64,000 bases of DNA from Puccinia triticina (taxonomy: Eukaryota; Basidiomycota; Pucciniomycetes; Pucciniales; Pucciniaceae). The stretch is from NCBI RefSeq assembly GCF_026914185.1, contig NC_070575.1, positions 3,059,001 to 3,123,000 of the forward strand, in the 5' to 3' direction. Under the pieces are notes generated by a model that ran no database searches, had not been told where the DNA came from, and worked only from the letters and a program-made list of their open reading frames with translations. Every line of letters starts with the position of its first letter. Positions within the stretch are counted from its first letter, which is position 1. Position numbers and translations under genes: made by a program. Positions 22,561 to 32,699 of this stretch are shown here, piece by piece.

Positions 22561-23050
22561 TGTTTCCCAATATAAATCAATTCTTAATTTATCTTCTCCT
22601 TCCGGTCGTTCAAATGAATCTGGAATTAGAAGATTCTATTGAATGAAAGATAAGTTATAAGCAAAATAGTTTGCCTGTTAATATACATGGTGTTACTACT
22701 ATGCGCACCCGCGGATCTTGCTTGGATCTTTAACCCGCCCTACACCATCAATACTCAACTCTTAAAAAGAAACAGTATATACCATTTTAATCTACGGAAT
22801 CGTCCCTTTTGAATGAACTTGGTTTCAAGAATTTTTATTGAGCCGTTCCAAAGATACAGGTTGTCCATTTCCTGCTTTTTCTTCCTGCGTTCTGCACGCG
22901 CGCCTACCGCCTGGAGCCCCCGCACAGACAACAGGACCCCCTCTTTCAACAGTACACGCGCATGGACGCAGGTTCCATTCCCCATTTAGACAAGATTAAA
23001 GCCTTTTTTGTCGTGGAAATGGCCAACTCAAAGATGTGAAGTACTCAAAG

Positions 23051-23186
23051 GTCATCAATTATTCATTCCTCCACCATCATGAATTATTCATTCCCCCATC
23101 ATCATCATGAATTATTCATTCCCCCATCATCATCATCAATCATTCATTCCCCCATCATCATCATCAATCATCTTACAAGGTCTTGT
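23051..23186 (+). repeat. Minisatellite of about 30 bp (copy 2)
   Basis: Identical copy of the array at 17,200-17,335 within the duplicated block. Confidence 0.8.
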
Positions 23187-23383
23187 CTCCAATGTAGGCC
23201 TTCGACTTAGCACCTTCACAAGCCAACCCCTTGACGCGCCAGCTCAGTTACAAGACCATTTTGCTCCCACCATTGCCATTCCCCATTCTCCTTCTCTGCT
23301 TGACCGCTCACTCATATCCCCTCCTTCCATCTCCTGCAACACACCGTCTTCCTCTTTGACGTCAAGAACCAAAGACACCCGCA

Positions 23384-24146
23384 CTGCCAGCATTTAAGCC
23401 TTGGATGTGTGCATCCCCGTTAATCTGGGATGCACGCAACCGATTTAACATTAGTTGCGCGTATCCAATGCAATCCGCATCCAAGTTGACATCGGGGGAC
23501 AGTAACCCAAGGGTTTTGCCACCCGATTCAAACTCGGCTGGTCCGCGGCCGTGCCAAAATCAGCAGGCTTTCTGACCGACAAAGTAAATTCCTTGATCAG
23601 TGGCCAGCCAAGTTAACCTCGACCGCCACCAACCAAGCAATGGAAGCTTGGTTGACAGCTCAAGCGAGCTTTCATCTGATATGAAAGCTTGGTTACGGAC
23701 CCACCGAGTAAAATGAATATTGGTGGGTCAATCACCGAGGATTTCAAATGATCAGTGGGTAAATCACCGATGATTTCGAATCATCGGTGGGTAAATCACC
23801 AATGATTTCGAATCATCGGTGGGTAAATCACCAATGATTTAAAATCATCGGTGAGTCAACAGCTGATGATTTTGAATCATTGGCTGTTCCACCCTCCTTG
23901 GAGAACTTTCCCAGGGAGGAGCCCTCTGGCAGTTAGCACGTCAAGCCACAGTGGCCGGAGCAGTCTGCTTGCTGGTCCAAGAACTTGACTCGCCGGTCCC
24001 AGCAGACTGCTCAGACTAGCGAGCAGTGCTGCCCAATCACGTACAGGTACTATACCCGCTTTGCCAGCAGGTTAACCTGTCAAGCTGCTGGCCAAGCAGG
24101 TCAACCTGCAGGCCAAGCAGGTTCAGGTAGCTGGCCAGCGAGCAGG
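23384..24146 (-). repeat. Element X, terminal portion (copy 2)
   Basis: Duplicate of 17,533-18,295. Together with 28,187-28,655 and 29,718-30,385 it forms one copy of element X, split by the gypsy element and the CACTA foldback. Homology with the other copy (40,570-42,503, inverted) ends at GCACTGCCAGCATTTAAG, which marks the element's end. Confidence 0.75.
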
Positions 24147-24515
24147 TGTAAGAGTCTGAGATGACTCTTCACTCAGCTCTGGGTTGTAGACAGGGGATCC
24201 ACCAAATGGATCAAGAAAGGGAGGGCTCAAGACAAGACCAATGTCTTGGAGAGATTTTCTAGAACCCAACAATATGTATTCCTAGCTCAGTAGAAGAATC
24301 AGCACTTTATCTCTACTGTACAATTGATGATGATGAGAAATGGAGGAGGAAGAAATGAAAGGAAAGCTTACCTAGCTCAGTAGAAGAATCAGCACTTTAT
24401 CTCTACTGAGCTAGGAAGGAGGAGGAGGTGACAAGACTAAGTAGTTGGGCGAGTTGAATTGTGTGATCTTCTTGTGATTGGTTTGTGAACCCGCAAAGGC
24501 GCGCGTGGGCTCGCA
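24147..24515 (-). mobile_element. 3' LTR of the gag-less gypsy element
   Basis: 369 bp with TG...CA ends on the minus strand, preceded by the polypurine tract. The pol frame, if read past its stop, runs into it. Confidence 0.9.
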
Positions 24516-24812
24516 GTCTCCCCCCCCTATGGAAGAACTTGGGTCAGGGGGTGTCGGGGAAGAGTCCTTGTCGGGGAAGTTGTACCACTTGATCTTGGAG
24601 ATGTGGAAGGTCGGGTCTCGTTTGTTGTCCTCCGGGAGGTCCAGTTCCACGCTCAGTCCCTTGTTGAAAACCTTCAACACTTGGTAAGGACCCTCGAAAC
24701 ATTCCTTGAGTTTGTCGACCCCTCCTCTGTGTTTTCCGCGCCAGTCGGCGGAGTTGAGAAGGGCCCAGTCGTCCGGGGCTAGTCCCGGGTGGTTGCTTCG
24801 GTGTTTGTTGTG
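24516..24812 (-). pseudogene. Pol C-terminal tail beyond the nonsense codon
   Basis: In-frame continuation of the pol gene after the TAA: HNKHRSNHPGLAPDDWALLN, KECFEGPYQVLKVFNKGLSV, HISKIKWYNFPDKDSSPTPP. This chromodomain-like/SH3-like tail normally closes gypsy integrases. It continues into the 3' LTR, so the original stop may lie there. Confidence 0.75.
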
Positions 24813-27788
24813 TTATATCGCCTGTCGGACGCGGCTAGTCCAGAGAGCGTCTCTTGCGTCCGCCCAGGCTCCTTCGCGTTGTTTCAACCATTTGTCTAAG
24901 GGCGGCAGTGATTTGAGACACGCAGCTGCCAATGGGAATAGTCGTGGCTTTCTGCCAAAAAGGAGCTCGAAGGGGCTGAAACCCGTGGCAACATTCAGAG
25001 CCGAGTTGATGGCGAATTTGACTGCGGGGAGAGATTTGAGCCACTTTCCTTGCTTCTTTGCGGTGAACGTTTGCAGGATCTGACCCACAGTCTTGTTGGT
25101 CCTTTCGCTCCGGCCATCCGCCTGTGGGTGGAAGGCAGTCGTCATGTGGAATTGAATTTTCAACCGGTCCATCAACAATTTCCAGAATTTAGAGGTCCAC
25201 GCTTTGTCCTGATCGCTGATGATTGAAGCTGGAGCTCCAAAAGTTGTGATCCACCCGCTGAAAAAATGCGAGGCGGTCTTTTCCGCGGTGTCAGTCTGTA
25301 AGACCGGTATAAGTTGGGTGAAACCCGAAAGACGGCACGTGCAGCTAAGTAGCATGTCGTAATGGGCTGAAGACTTGAGTGGGCCGACAATATCAATCGC
25401 CAAGTCGATAAGGGGTTTCTGAGGGAAAGGGGGGGTCGCCATTTTCCCATGAGGGGCGGTCGTTGGGGCCTTGGTGCGCTGGCAGACTGCGCACTGCTTA
25501 ACGTAAGCGAGAACGTCGTTCGTCATTCTTGGCCAGAAAAAATCGCGACGGAGTTCCGTGAGGGTCTTCAGGTGTCCTAAGTGCCCTAGGCGCGCATGTG
25601 TTTCAGTCATCAATGCAAGGCGGAGCGCCTTGTTGGCCGGTATAACCAACCTACCATTGACAAAGAGTAGTCCTTTGATTTCGGCACAATCTTCGCGGAG
25701 GGGCAGTGCCCCCCGAACCGCTTGGCAAAAGGGGTCATTTTTGTATCCTGCACGGATGGAGGCTTGGAGGGATTTGGACAGGGTCAAGGACATCTCGGTC
25801 AGCGAGGCTACACAGGCCACATCAGCCGGAGAGACATCTTCTTCTTCTGTAGGGAGGTGTTTGCGGGATAACGCATTGGCCACTGTGTTGTTGTCGCCTC
25901 GGATGTAGTCAAAATGTAGATCAAAATCCGCCAGCAGTTCGGTCCACCATGCCTGCCGTTTGCTCAGGTTGCGTTGCTTGAGGAGGTGAATGAGTGAATG
26001 ATGGTCCAACATGACGTTCACTTTCATCCCAAGGAGGAGCATCTTCCACTTTTGGAGTGCATGCACAACCGCCAAGAGTTCCTGTTTGTGAACAGGATAG
26101 TTGCGTTCAGCCGCAGTCATTTGGTGTGAATCATAGGCAATAGGCGCAGCAAGCTTCCAATCCTTACCTTGGAACAGGGCTGCGCCCAATCCAGATCCGC
26201 TCGCGTCAGTGAAAAGCCAGAGGGGGTTGTTGGAATTGTAATTGACGTTTTTCAAGCAGGGGAGAGATGTCATGATGTTTTTGATGTTGTTGAAGGCTTG
26301 TTCTTCTTTCTCGCCCCACCAAAAGTCCTTTGATTCCAGCTTTGAGCTTGTGAGGGGTGTGAGGGTGCCGACATACTTTTGTAACCCCCAGATAAATTTT
26401 TTCATCCACTGTACGGTGCCTAGAAAGCGCTTAACTCCTTTCGCCGATCTAGGTGACGGCCAGGATTGAACCGCCGCCACCTTCTCTTTATCTGGCCGAA
26501 TGCCGTCGGCTGAGATCCAGTGACCGAGGAATTTGACCTCCTTTCGAAAGAGTTGCGTCTTCTTTGGTGAGCAGAAAAGGTGTGCCGCGCGGATCTTTTC
26601 TAGAACTTTCCAGACGTGCCGTTCATGTTGGTCGAAGGTGTCTGAAAAGACAACGATATCGTCAAGATAAACCATACAGATGTTATTGATCAGATCGCCT
26701 AACGCTTCTTCAAGACGTTGTTGGTGGGTCGCTGGTGCGTTCGTTAGGCCCATTGGCATAACTCGCCACTCCATTAGGCCCCACGGAGTTTTGACCGCCG
26801 TGAGTGGGATGTCCGACTCCTGCATCCGGGTCTGAAAGAAAGCGTTAGTTTGATCGATGATCAAAAAAACTTTGCCTGTAGCCACTGTCCTGACCAATTC
26901 ATCTACATTCGGCAAGGGGGATTGGTCTTTGACGGTGAAGCTGTTCAGTTTTTGGTAGTTGCAAACCCATTGAGGGAGAGCCGTCGGATCTTTTTTGGGG
27001 ATTATTAGGCTTGGCGAGGCATATTGCGACAATGATCTCTGGATCCTGCCCGCCTCCAGATGTTGATCCACTAGTTTTCTCCAAGATTGGAGATGCTTCT
27101 GGGGGTAGGGGTACTGTTTCTCGTTGATGATGGCATTCGGATCTGTCAAGATGATCCAATGGCGAGTCTTGGAGTTTTCGTCTTGCAACTTGGTGGGGAA
27201 TGACCCATCAACAAATAGCCCAGCGTCTTCAGCCTCTTCGGAGACCGCGGGGATGTCGTGTGGGAAAAGGTCAGCGAATTCGGCAAGAAGACGCTGCTCT
27301 GCTTCGTGCTCTGAGAAAGGAATTTCAGTGGTCAAAGCAGTCGAGAAGGGAAGCCAAGAGGATTCATTGACGCGGTAATCATAGATATTGATCTGCGTCT
27401 GGTTGCAGTGAAGGAGACGGTGGAGTATGGAGGGGGAAAGGTCGAATCGTTTGAGGAAGTCCGTGCCAATAATGAGGTCGTAGTCCCCATCAATGTGGCC
27501 AATGCGGAGTGGGACGTTGTCAAAGGCAAGGCCCGATGTCGGGTCGTGTAGAGTGGCTGTCACAAAATGACGAAGGATGACCCGATCCGTCAACCTGCCT
27601 TGCAGCGCCAGGCGTACCGCGATTGGTTTGGCCAGCGTTTGTTGTTGTAGCCCGGCTAGTTTGGCTGCGTTCTCAGTGATCAGGTCCAGTTTGGACCCAG
27701 TATCAATCATGGCTCGTACCAATGTTTTTTTCAGGTCGAGTTGAACGATGATGCGTTTTGTTTTGCGTTTTGGTGTTGGAGGAGTCAT
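24813..27788 (-). CDS. pol: Gypsy Pol: protease, reverse transcriptase, RNase H, integrase
   Basis: ATG at 27788 (MTPPTPKRKTKRIIVQLDLK), 991 codons. Domains in order: retropepsin with MIDTGSKLDL near residue 30; reverse transcriptase with IPKKDPTALPQWVCNYQKLN, MPMGLTNAPATHQQ and the catalytic VYLDDIVVFS; RNase H with LFTDASGSGLGAALFQ, QELLAVVHAL, MLDHHSLIHLL and NALSRKH (D-E-D-D complete); integrase with an HH...CAVC zinc domain and AIDIVGP, ISDQDKAW, GRSERTNK (D-D-E complete). A TAA at 24,813-24,815 cuts it after SRVRQAI, but the same frame continues for about 130 codons with the typical post-integrase segment (FEGPYQVLKVFNKGLSVELD, HISKIKWYN). One nonsense change, possibly CAA to TAA, is the only lesion seen. 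No gag precedes it. Confidence 0.95.
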   Translation of the reverse strand: MTPPTPKRKTKRIIVQLDLKKTLVRAMIDTGSKLDLITENAAKLAGLQQQTLAKPIAVRLALQGRLTDRVILRHFVTATLHDPTSGLAFDNVPLRIGHIDGDYDLIIGTDFLKRFDLSPSILHRLLHCNQTQINIYDYRVNESSWLPFSTALTTEIPFSEHEAEQRLLAEFADLFPHDIPAVSEEAEDAGLFVDGSFPTKLQDENSKTRHWIILTDPNAIINEKQYPYPQKHLQSWRKLVDQHLEAGRIQRSLSQYASPSLIIPKKDPTALPQWVCNYQKLNSFTVKDQSPLPNVDELVRTVATGKVFLIIDQTNAFFQTRMQESDIPLTAVKTPWGLMEWRVMPMGLTNAPATHQQRLEEALGDLINNICMVYLDDIVVFSDTFDQHERHVWKVLEKIRAAHLFCSPKKTQLFRKEVKFLGHWISADGIRPDKEKVAAVQSWPSPRSAKGVKRFLGTVQWMKKFIWGLQKYVGTLTPLTSSKLESKDFWWGEKEEQAFNNIKNIMTSLPCLKNVNYNSNNPLWLFTDASGSGLGAALFQGKDWKLAAPIAYDSHQMTAAERNYPVHKQELLAVVHALQKWKMLLLGMKVNVMLDHHSLIHLLKQRNLSKRQAWWTELLADFDLHFDYIRGDNNTVANALSRKHLPTEEEDVSPADVACVASLTEMSLTLSKSLQASIRAGYKNDPFCQAVRGALPLREDCAEIKGLLFVNGRLVIPANKALRLALMTETHARLGHLGHLKTLTELRRDFFWPRMTNDVLAYVKQCAVCQRTKAPTTAPHGKMATPPFPQKPLIDLAIDIVGPLKSSAHYDMLLSCTCRLSGFTQLIPVLQTDTAEKTASHFFSGWITTFGAPASIISDQDKAWTSKFWKLLMDRLKIQFHMTTAFHPQADGRSERTNKTVGQILQTFTAKKQGKWLKSLPAVKFAINSALNVATGFSPFELLFGRKPRLFPLAAACLKSLPPLDKWLKQREGAWADARDALWTSRVRQAI

Positions 27789-27817
27789 TGTAGAAGGAGG
27801 GTTCAAGAAAAAAAAAG

Positions 27818-28186
27818 TGTAAGAGTCTGAGATGACTCTTCACTCAGCTCTGGGTTGCAGACAGGGGATCCACCAAATGGATCAAGAAAGGGAGGGCTCA
27901 AGACAAGACCAATGTCTTGGAGAGATTTTCTAGAACCCAACAATATGTATTCCTAGCTCAGTAGAAGAATCAGCACTTTATCTCTACTGTACAATTGATG
28001 ATGATGAGAAATGGAGGAGGAAGAAATGAAAGGAAAGCTTACCTAGCTCAGTAGAAGAATCAGCACTTTATCTCTACTGAGCTAGGAAGGAGGAGGAGGT
28101 GACAAGACTAAGTAGTCGGGCGAGTTGAATTGTGTGATCTTCTTGTGATTGGTTTGTGAACCCGCAAAGGCGCGCGCGGGCTCGCA
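27818..28186 (-). mobile_element. 5' LTR of the gag-less gypsy element
   Basis: 369 bp, TGCGAGCC ... CTCTTACA on the minus strand. Differences from the 3' LTR include TGCAG/TGTAG, AGTCGG/AGTTGG and GCGCGCGGG/GCGCGTGGG. Confidence 0.9.
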
Positions 28187-30385
28187 GCGGGTCAACCTGC
28201 TGGCCAAGCAGGTAACAGTACCTGGTCGGCGAGCAGGCTGACCTACTGGCCGAGCAGGTAAAAGCTTGTCAAGCAGGTACTTTTACCTGCTTGGCCATAA
28301 GGATAACCTGCTTGTCGAGCATGTACGTTTACAGGTACTTGCTCCAACTCGGCCAGCAGGTCAACCTGCTGGCCAGGAAATAGTACCTGCTTGCCAAGCA
28401 GGTTGACCTACTCGCCAAGCAGGTATTTCTACCTGCTGGGCCATCAACCTGGTCGCCGGGCAGGTAGAGTTACAGGTACCTGCTCCGGCTCGGCCAATCC
28501 TGCTGGCCAAGCAGGTAACAGTACCTGCTTGGCCATTGGGATGACCTGCTCGCTGAGCAGGTACAGTTATAGGTACCTGCTCCGGCTCGGCCAGCAGGTC
28601 ATCCTACTGGCCAAGCAGGTAACAGCTTTCCGAGCAGGTATTTTTACCTGCTTAGCACTACAAACATTTATTATTTTGCCCAAAAATAAAATAAAAGTCA
28701 ACACAAAAAAATAAAACCAAAATTTCACTCAGGGGAACAAACTGAGCATGCTGAGCCAAAAAAATAAAATGTCCCAAACTGAGCAAAAATCATTGGACAA
28801 TTTTTTGGGATGGTTTTTTTTCACGGGCTTGAGCGGGCCTTGAGCGGGCCTTGAGCGGGCCTGAGACGGGCCTGCCCCAAAAGCACATTGGCTCAGTATT
28901 AAAGGAGTTTTGCCTTGCCCTGGGAGCTTCTTGAGCTTTTGATGGGCCCAAATCTCAACATGGGCTTTTGGTGGTCTAGAAGTATCAACCCGGGCCAATG
29001 AATAGCCCATGGGCCTTTGAATTCCCAGAAAGCCCACCATGAGCCCCCACATAGCTAATGGGCTCTTGGTGGCCCATGAAGATCCCTATGGGCCAACAGA
29101 TGCTTCCAATGGAAAAGTTTTATCATGGGATCCCATGGGCTTTTTGCTTCCTTTCTGGGCCACAAAAAGCCCATGGGGAGCTTTTTGGACCACCAAAAGC
29201 CCATGAGGATATCTGTTGGCCCATGGAGATCTTCATGGGCCACCAAAAGCCCATGAGGGTATCTGTTGGCCCATGGAGATCTTCATGGGCTACCAACAAC
29301 CCATTAGCTATGTGGGGGCTCATGGTGGGCTTTCTGGGAATTCAAAGGCCCATGGGCTATTCATTGGCCCGGGTTGATACTTCTAGACCACCAAAAGCCC
29401 ATGTTGAGATTTTGGGCTCATCAAAAGCCCAAGAAGCTCCCAGGGCAAGGCAAAACTTCTTCAATACTGAGCCAATGTGCTTTTGGGGCAGGCCCCTCTC
29501 AGGCCCACTCCAGGCCCGCTCAAGCCCGCTCCAGGCCCGCCAGGCCCGTGAAAAAAAAACGTCCCAAAAAATTGCCCAATGATTTTTGCTCAGTTTGGGA
29601 CATCTTATTTTTTTGGCTCAGCATGCTCAGTTTGTTCCCCTGAGTGAAATTTTGGTTTTATTTTTTTCATGTTGACTTTTATTTTATTTTTGGGCAAAAT
29701 AATAAATGTTTGTAGTGTGGCCATCCACCTGGTAGCCGGGCAGGTACAGTTACACGTACCTTCTCCGGCTTGGCCAGCGGGTCATCCTGCTGGCCAAGCA
29801 GGTAATAGTACCTGCTTGGTGAGCTTTTCCCTGCTTGCCGAGTAGGTCAACCTGCTCGCCAAGCTTTTACCTGCTTGGTAAGCGAGTTGAACCGATCTTC
29901 AAGCAGATACCTGTAGCCGCTTCAAAGCGCAAACAAGTACCTGCTTGCCCAGCAGGTACTGTTACCTGCTTGGCCAGTTGACCTGCTGGCCGCGCCGGAG
30001 CAGGTACCTGTAACTGTACCTGCTCAGCGAGCAGGTCATCCCAATGGCCGAGCAGGTAAAAGTACCTGCTTGGCAAGCTTTTACCTGCTTGGCAACTATG
30101 TAGTTCATAACCTGCCAGTGCTAGCCAATTCCTGAGGGCAAATCTCCGCAGGCAAACTGCTAAAACTGCTAAAGCAATTTTTCCTGGGAGCAAAACTCCA
30201 CAGGCAAACTGCTAAAGCAGTTTTCCTGGGAGCAAAACTCCACAGGCAAACTGCTAAAGCAGTTTTCCTGGGAGCAAAACTCCACAGGCAAACTGCTAAA
30301 GCAGTTTTCCTGGGAGCAAAACTCCACAGGCAAACTGCTAAAGCAGTTTTCCTGGGAGCAAAACTCCACAGGCAAACTGAAAAAA
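28187..30385 (-). repeat. Element X, remainder, holding a nested foldback element
   Basis: Alternating CAAGCAGGTAACAGTACCTG units and their complements, about 40-60 bp apart, in both orientations. Interrupted at 28,656-29,717 by the CACTA-type foldback. The right end carries the 42-bp array. Same composition and order as 40,570-41,740 in reverse. Confidence 0.75.
28656..29717. mobile_element. CACTA-type foldback element, 1,062 bp
   Basis: Inverted arms start CACTACAAACATTTATTATT and end in the complement GTTTGTAGTG. The arms are about 500 bp each, with little or no unpaired loop, rich in GGGCC/CCCATG motifs. Flanks TAG and TGG compared with the uninterrupted X unit CCTGCTTGGCCATC suggest a 3-bp TGG target duplication with one mutation, as for the CACTA superfamily. 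No coding. Confidence 0.8.
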
Positions 30386-30390
30386 TAGGA
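30175..30390 (-). repeat. 42-bp tandem array (CCTGGGAGCAAAACTCCACA unit)
   Basis: Five copies of a 42-bp unit containing GGCAAACTGCTAAAGCAGTT, itself palindromic at CTGCTAAAGCAG. A shorter array of the same unit, inverted, sits at 40,569-40,695. The frames it encodes are artefacts. Confidence 0.9.
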
Positions 30391-30562
30391 GCAACTGAAA
30401 ATAATATTTCTAATTAAAAACTCTGCTAGCTAATGACAATCTTTGATGATGAAGAGAAACGTCTGAATAGTGAAGAGAAATCACCTGAAAGCAGGAACGC
30501 GCTAGCTTTGTCTTTTGCCTAACGGCTGGATAGAGAGAAGAAAGAAAGCTTTGATCTGAGAA

Positions 30563-31547
30563 TTGAGAGAAGAGAAGGCTACAAACGCAGGATCACGCTA
30601 CTTCCTCACTTTGATCAATCAACACACGCGGTTTATCAGCATCACTCTTCCCAAGAAGAAATCCGATGCCACCGCTGCAATCCTGGACTTTCAAAAATTA
30701 TTTGAGCGCCAGACTGGCCAAGTCATCATCAAGAAGATGATCACCGACGGGGGCGGGAAATTCTGTCATCACTCTCTTTTAGGTATCCTTCACCAAAGCA
30801 GAATTCAACACAACACCTTGCCTCCCTACACCCCGCAGCACAATGGCGTAGCTGAGCAAGCCAACAAAACCATCATCAACATGGACAGAAGTATGATGGT
30901 GCAGTCTGAGCTTGCCAAGGAATGGTGGGGCAAAGCCGTTCTCACTGCGATGGCGACCACTAACTGCCTCCCTTCTCTCGGAAAAAGAAAGATCAGCCCA
31001 ATCCAACAACTCTTTGGCAAGGTTACCAACATGAAGTCCTTTCAACCCTTTGGCTGCAAAATGTGGGTGATCAAGCCCAACCAGCTCCGCACATCCAAAT
31101 TTGACGCCATCTCGTGGGATGGCATTCTCATTGGGTACACCAATGACTATTCTTCTTATAGGGTCATCAGGACCTCAGACAAGAAAATCATTGAGACGAG
31201 AAATGCATACTTCAATGAGTCACAATTCCCTTCATTCTCCGCACTTAATCCTAGTCTTGATTCCCTACCTGACTTCTCCAGACAACCACCTCTCCCACTC
31301 ATCAATTTTGACAGCAATGAAGAAGAGGATCCTTGACAGGACCTTGATCCTGAAGATCACTTGGACTCTGATGTTTCCTCCTTGTCGGACATGTCAGTGG
31401 GTAGCGACCTTGACCAACAGGGGCCTCCCCGGCCTGCTCAACGCCTCATCCTCCACCTTGGTCCTCACCCGACTTGAGTCAATGGCGATGTTGACCCATC
31501 CAATATTATCAACCATCCTTGGCGGTCCACTGTCATGGTTAATAAAC
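30563..31547 (+). pseudogene. Ty1/copia integrase fragment
   Basis: Partial integrase core of a copia-type Pol. The frame gives SRYFLTLINQHTRFISITLP, KKMITDGGGKFCHH (second catalytic Asp) and LPPYTPQHNGVAEQANKTII (catalytic Glu), then FGCKMWVIKPNQLRTSKFDA and SWDGILIGYTNDYSSYRVI, the usual post-core segment. The 5' part with the zinc domain and first Asp is missing; sequence diverges before about 30,580. TGA at 31,334 and further stops break the following linker (DPEDHLDSDVSSLSDMSVGS). No reverse transcriptase remains. Confidence 0.9.
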
Positions 31548-31799
31548 TATCAGCACCACGTGAAGGTCCATGAACTGATTGAAATCTTGAAGTATCTGAG
31601 ACCAAAAATCTTCTATCTTTTGATTATTAGACCGGATAGCATCTTCCGAAATCCTAACCCAGCTTTTTGCAAGCTGCTTGTCTTCCTCCGTGGTTAAATT
31701 GGGTCCTTGGCGTTTGGTTGTATTTGTTGCCGCAGCGGGGGAGTTTGTGGCAGGGGCCGGTGATGGGGCTGAAGCATTCTGGGCCGTTGCGGCAGGCAT
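31539..31799 (-). pseudogene. Myb/SANT-like fragment, PIF-associated type
   Basis: ATG at 31799; an Ala/Pro-rich lead is followed by LTTEEDKQLAKSWVRISEDA and NNQKIEDFWSQILQDFNQF, the first half of the Myb-like/no-apical-meristem-associated domain often encoded by the accessory gene of PIF/Harbinger transposons and present in many copies in rust genomes. The domain is cut at FMDLHVVLIVY where unrelated DNA follows, so the second half is absent. Confidence 0.65.
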
Positions 31800-31879
31800 G
31801 GGATGGCAGTCTGGGGCGGCTGTTGATGTGGGGATGGGGAAATAGGTGGGTGTACCACGTTTGAGATGGCTACATAGAG

Positions 31880-32065
31880 CTACTCTGGCTTAATCCAGGA
31901 GTTTTGCATATTGGAGTTGCTCTTAATCCCAGGAGTAGCAAGGAGTAAAGTTACTCCTGCTTACTCCAAATCATACTCCAAAGAGGAGTTTAGTCCAACT
32001 AAATCGGACCCAATGTGGATGCAATGCCTGGCAATGCCAGGCATTGCCAGGCATTTTCTGTGCAC
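31880..32065. repeat. AGTAACTCC-type inverted repeat, possible MITE relic
   Basis: Several GGAGTA and TACTCC motifs in opposing orientation (CAAGGAGTAAAGTTACTCCT, TACTCCAAAGAGGAGT), followed by GGCAATGCCAGGCATTGCC. Suggests a small foldback or MITE relic; ends not defined. Confidence 0.4.
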
Positions 32066-32140
32066 TTACCGGGAGCGCAGCGGGAGGTGGGTTGAGTCCA
32101 GGAGCGCTAACGGGAGAGGTGGCACTCTGCGCAAAACCAA
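32066..32140 (-). repeat. 75-bp repeat with splice donor, shared with 38,005-38,075
   Basis: GGGAGCGCAGCGGGAGGTGG, AGTCCAGGAGCGCTAACGGG and AGAGGTGGCACTCTGCGCAA recur almost unchanged near 38,009. In both places the minus strand reads LRRVPPLPLALLD. Confidence 0.75.
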
Positions 32141-32503
32141 TTGACATTTTGTCAAAGTCTTGAGTTCAACGGGTGATTGCAGGGACCGGGACTGGTACTT
32201 TAAAACCTGGAATGGATGGGAGGTTGGATGGTGTGAGGGGGGTTGGTGAGGGATGTCTGTACCCTTGTGGATGGGGCTGGCTGGTGATTTGGCGGTAGTG
32301 GCTGTCTGGGTGGTAGTTGGGCTTGATTGCTTGGTGTTCTCTCCTCTTGGTTTCCCGCCAAGCCCGGCGCTGATTTGGTAGAAAACTTCTGCCTGACCCA
32401 ACTTTCCCTCTGCTTCTGCCGCCATCCATTTCTTGAATGCTTCTAGCATCACCACTTTGATGTCCATCTTCCCAAGCCACCGTCCTGCTGAACCTGCCTC
32501 CAC
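32066..32503 (-). CDS. Hypothetical exon ending at a GTAAGT donor
   Basis: Open minus-strand frame with an ATG inside (MDIKVVMLEAFKKWMAAEAE), then KLGQAEVFYQISAGLGGKPR and a Pro/Ser/Thr-rich stretch, ending LRRVPPLPLALLDSTHLPLR just before GTAAGTGCAC (32,069). The last 25 codons recur on the minus strand at 38,005-38,075 next to another donor, so this piece is repeat-borne. Function unknown. Confidence 0.35.
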   Translation of the reverse strand: MEAGSAGRWLGKMDIKVVMLEAFKKWMAAEAEGKLGQAEVFYQISAGLGGKPRGENTKQSSPTTTQTATTAKSPASPIHKGTDIPHQPPSHHPTSHPFQVLKYQSRSLQSPVELKTLTKCQLVLRRVPPLPLALLDSTHLPLRSR

Positions 32504-32699
32504 TCTCCCCGCTACTGTTACTGGATTCTCTATTGGACAGTGTAAGTGTCGCAGAAAATCTCAGCATCATGACCCCTTTCCCGTTTATGGATCTGTTTCG
32601 AGTTTGCTGAGCTTACCTGCCAAGGGTTTGGTTCCTTTTGTCCCTTGCTCTCCTCCACCTCCTATTTCTTCCCATATCTCCTCTATGTAATATTTGACA

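Larger units (their letters stand above)
20239..26089. repeat. Tandem duplication, copy 2 (5,851 bp)
   Basis: Second, complete-context copy of the block at 14,389-20,238. To its right the gypsy pol continues uninterrupted to 27,788, so copy 2 keeps the original right-hand context and copy 1 the original left-hand context, as expected for a simple tandem duplication. Confidence 0.9.
24147..28186 (-). mobile_element. Complete gag-less Ty3/gypsy element, 4,040 bp
   Basis: Two 369-bp LTRs (28,186-27,818 as 5' LTR, 24,515-24,147 as 3' LTR) enclose a single pol gene. Flanks are GCAGG (24,142-24,146) and GCGGG (28,187-28,191), a 5-bp target-site duplication with one change. A polypurine tract, AGGGGGGGAGAC, directly precedes the 3' LTR. 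Only 29 nt separate the 5' LTR from the pol ATG: no gag and no TGG-type primer-binding site. LTRs differ at only a few sites, all apparent C/T transitions, so the insertion is recent. It is inserted in element X. Confidence 0.9.
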
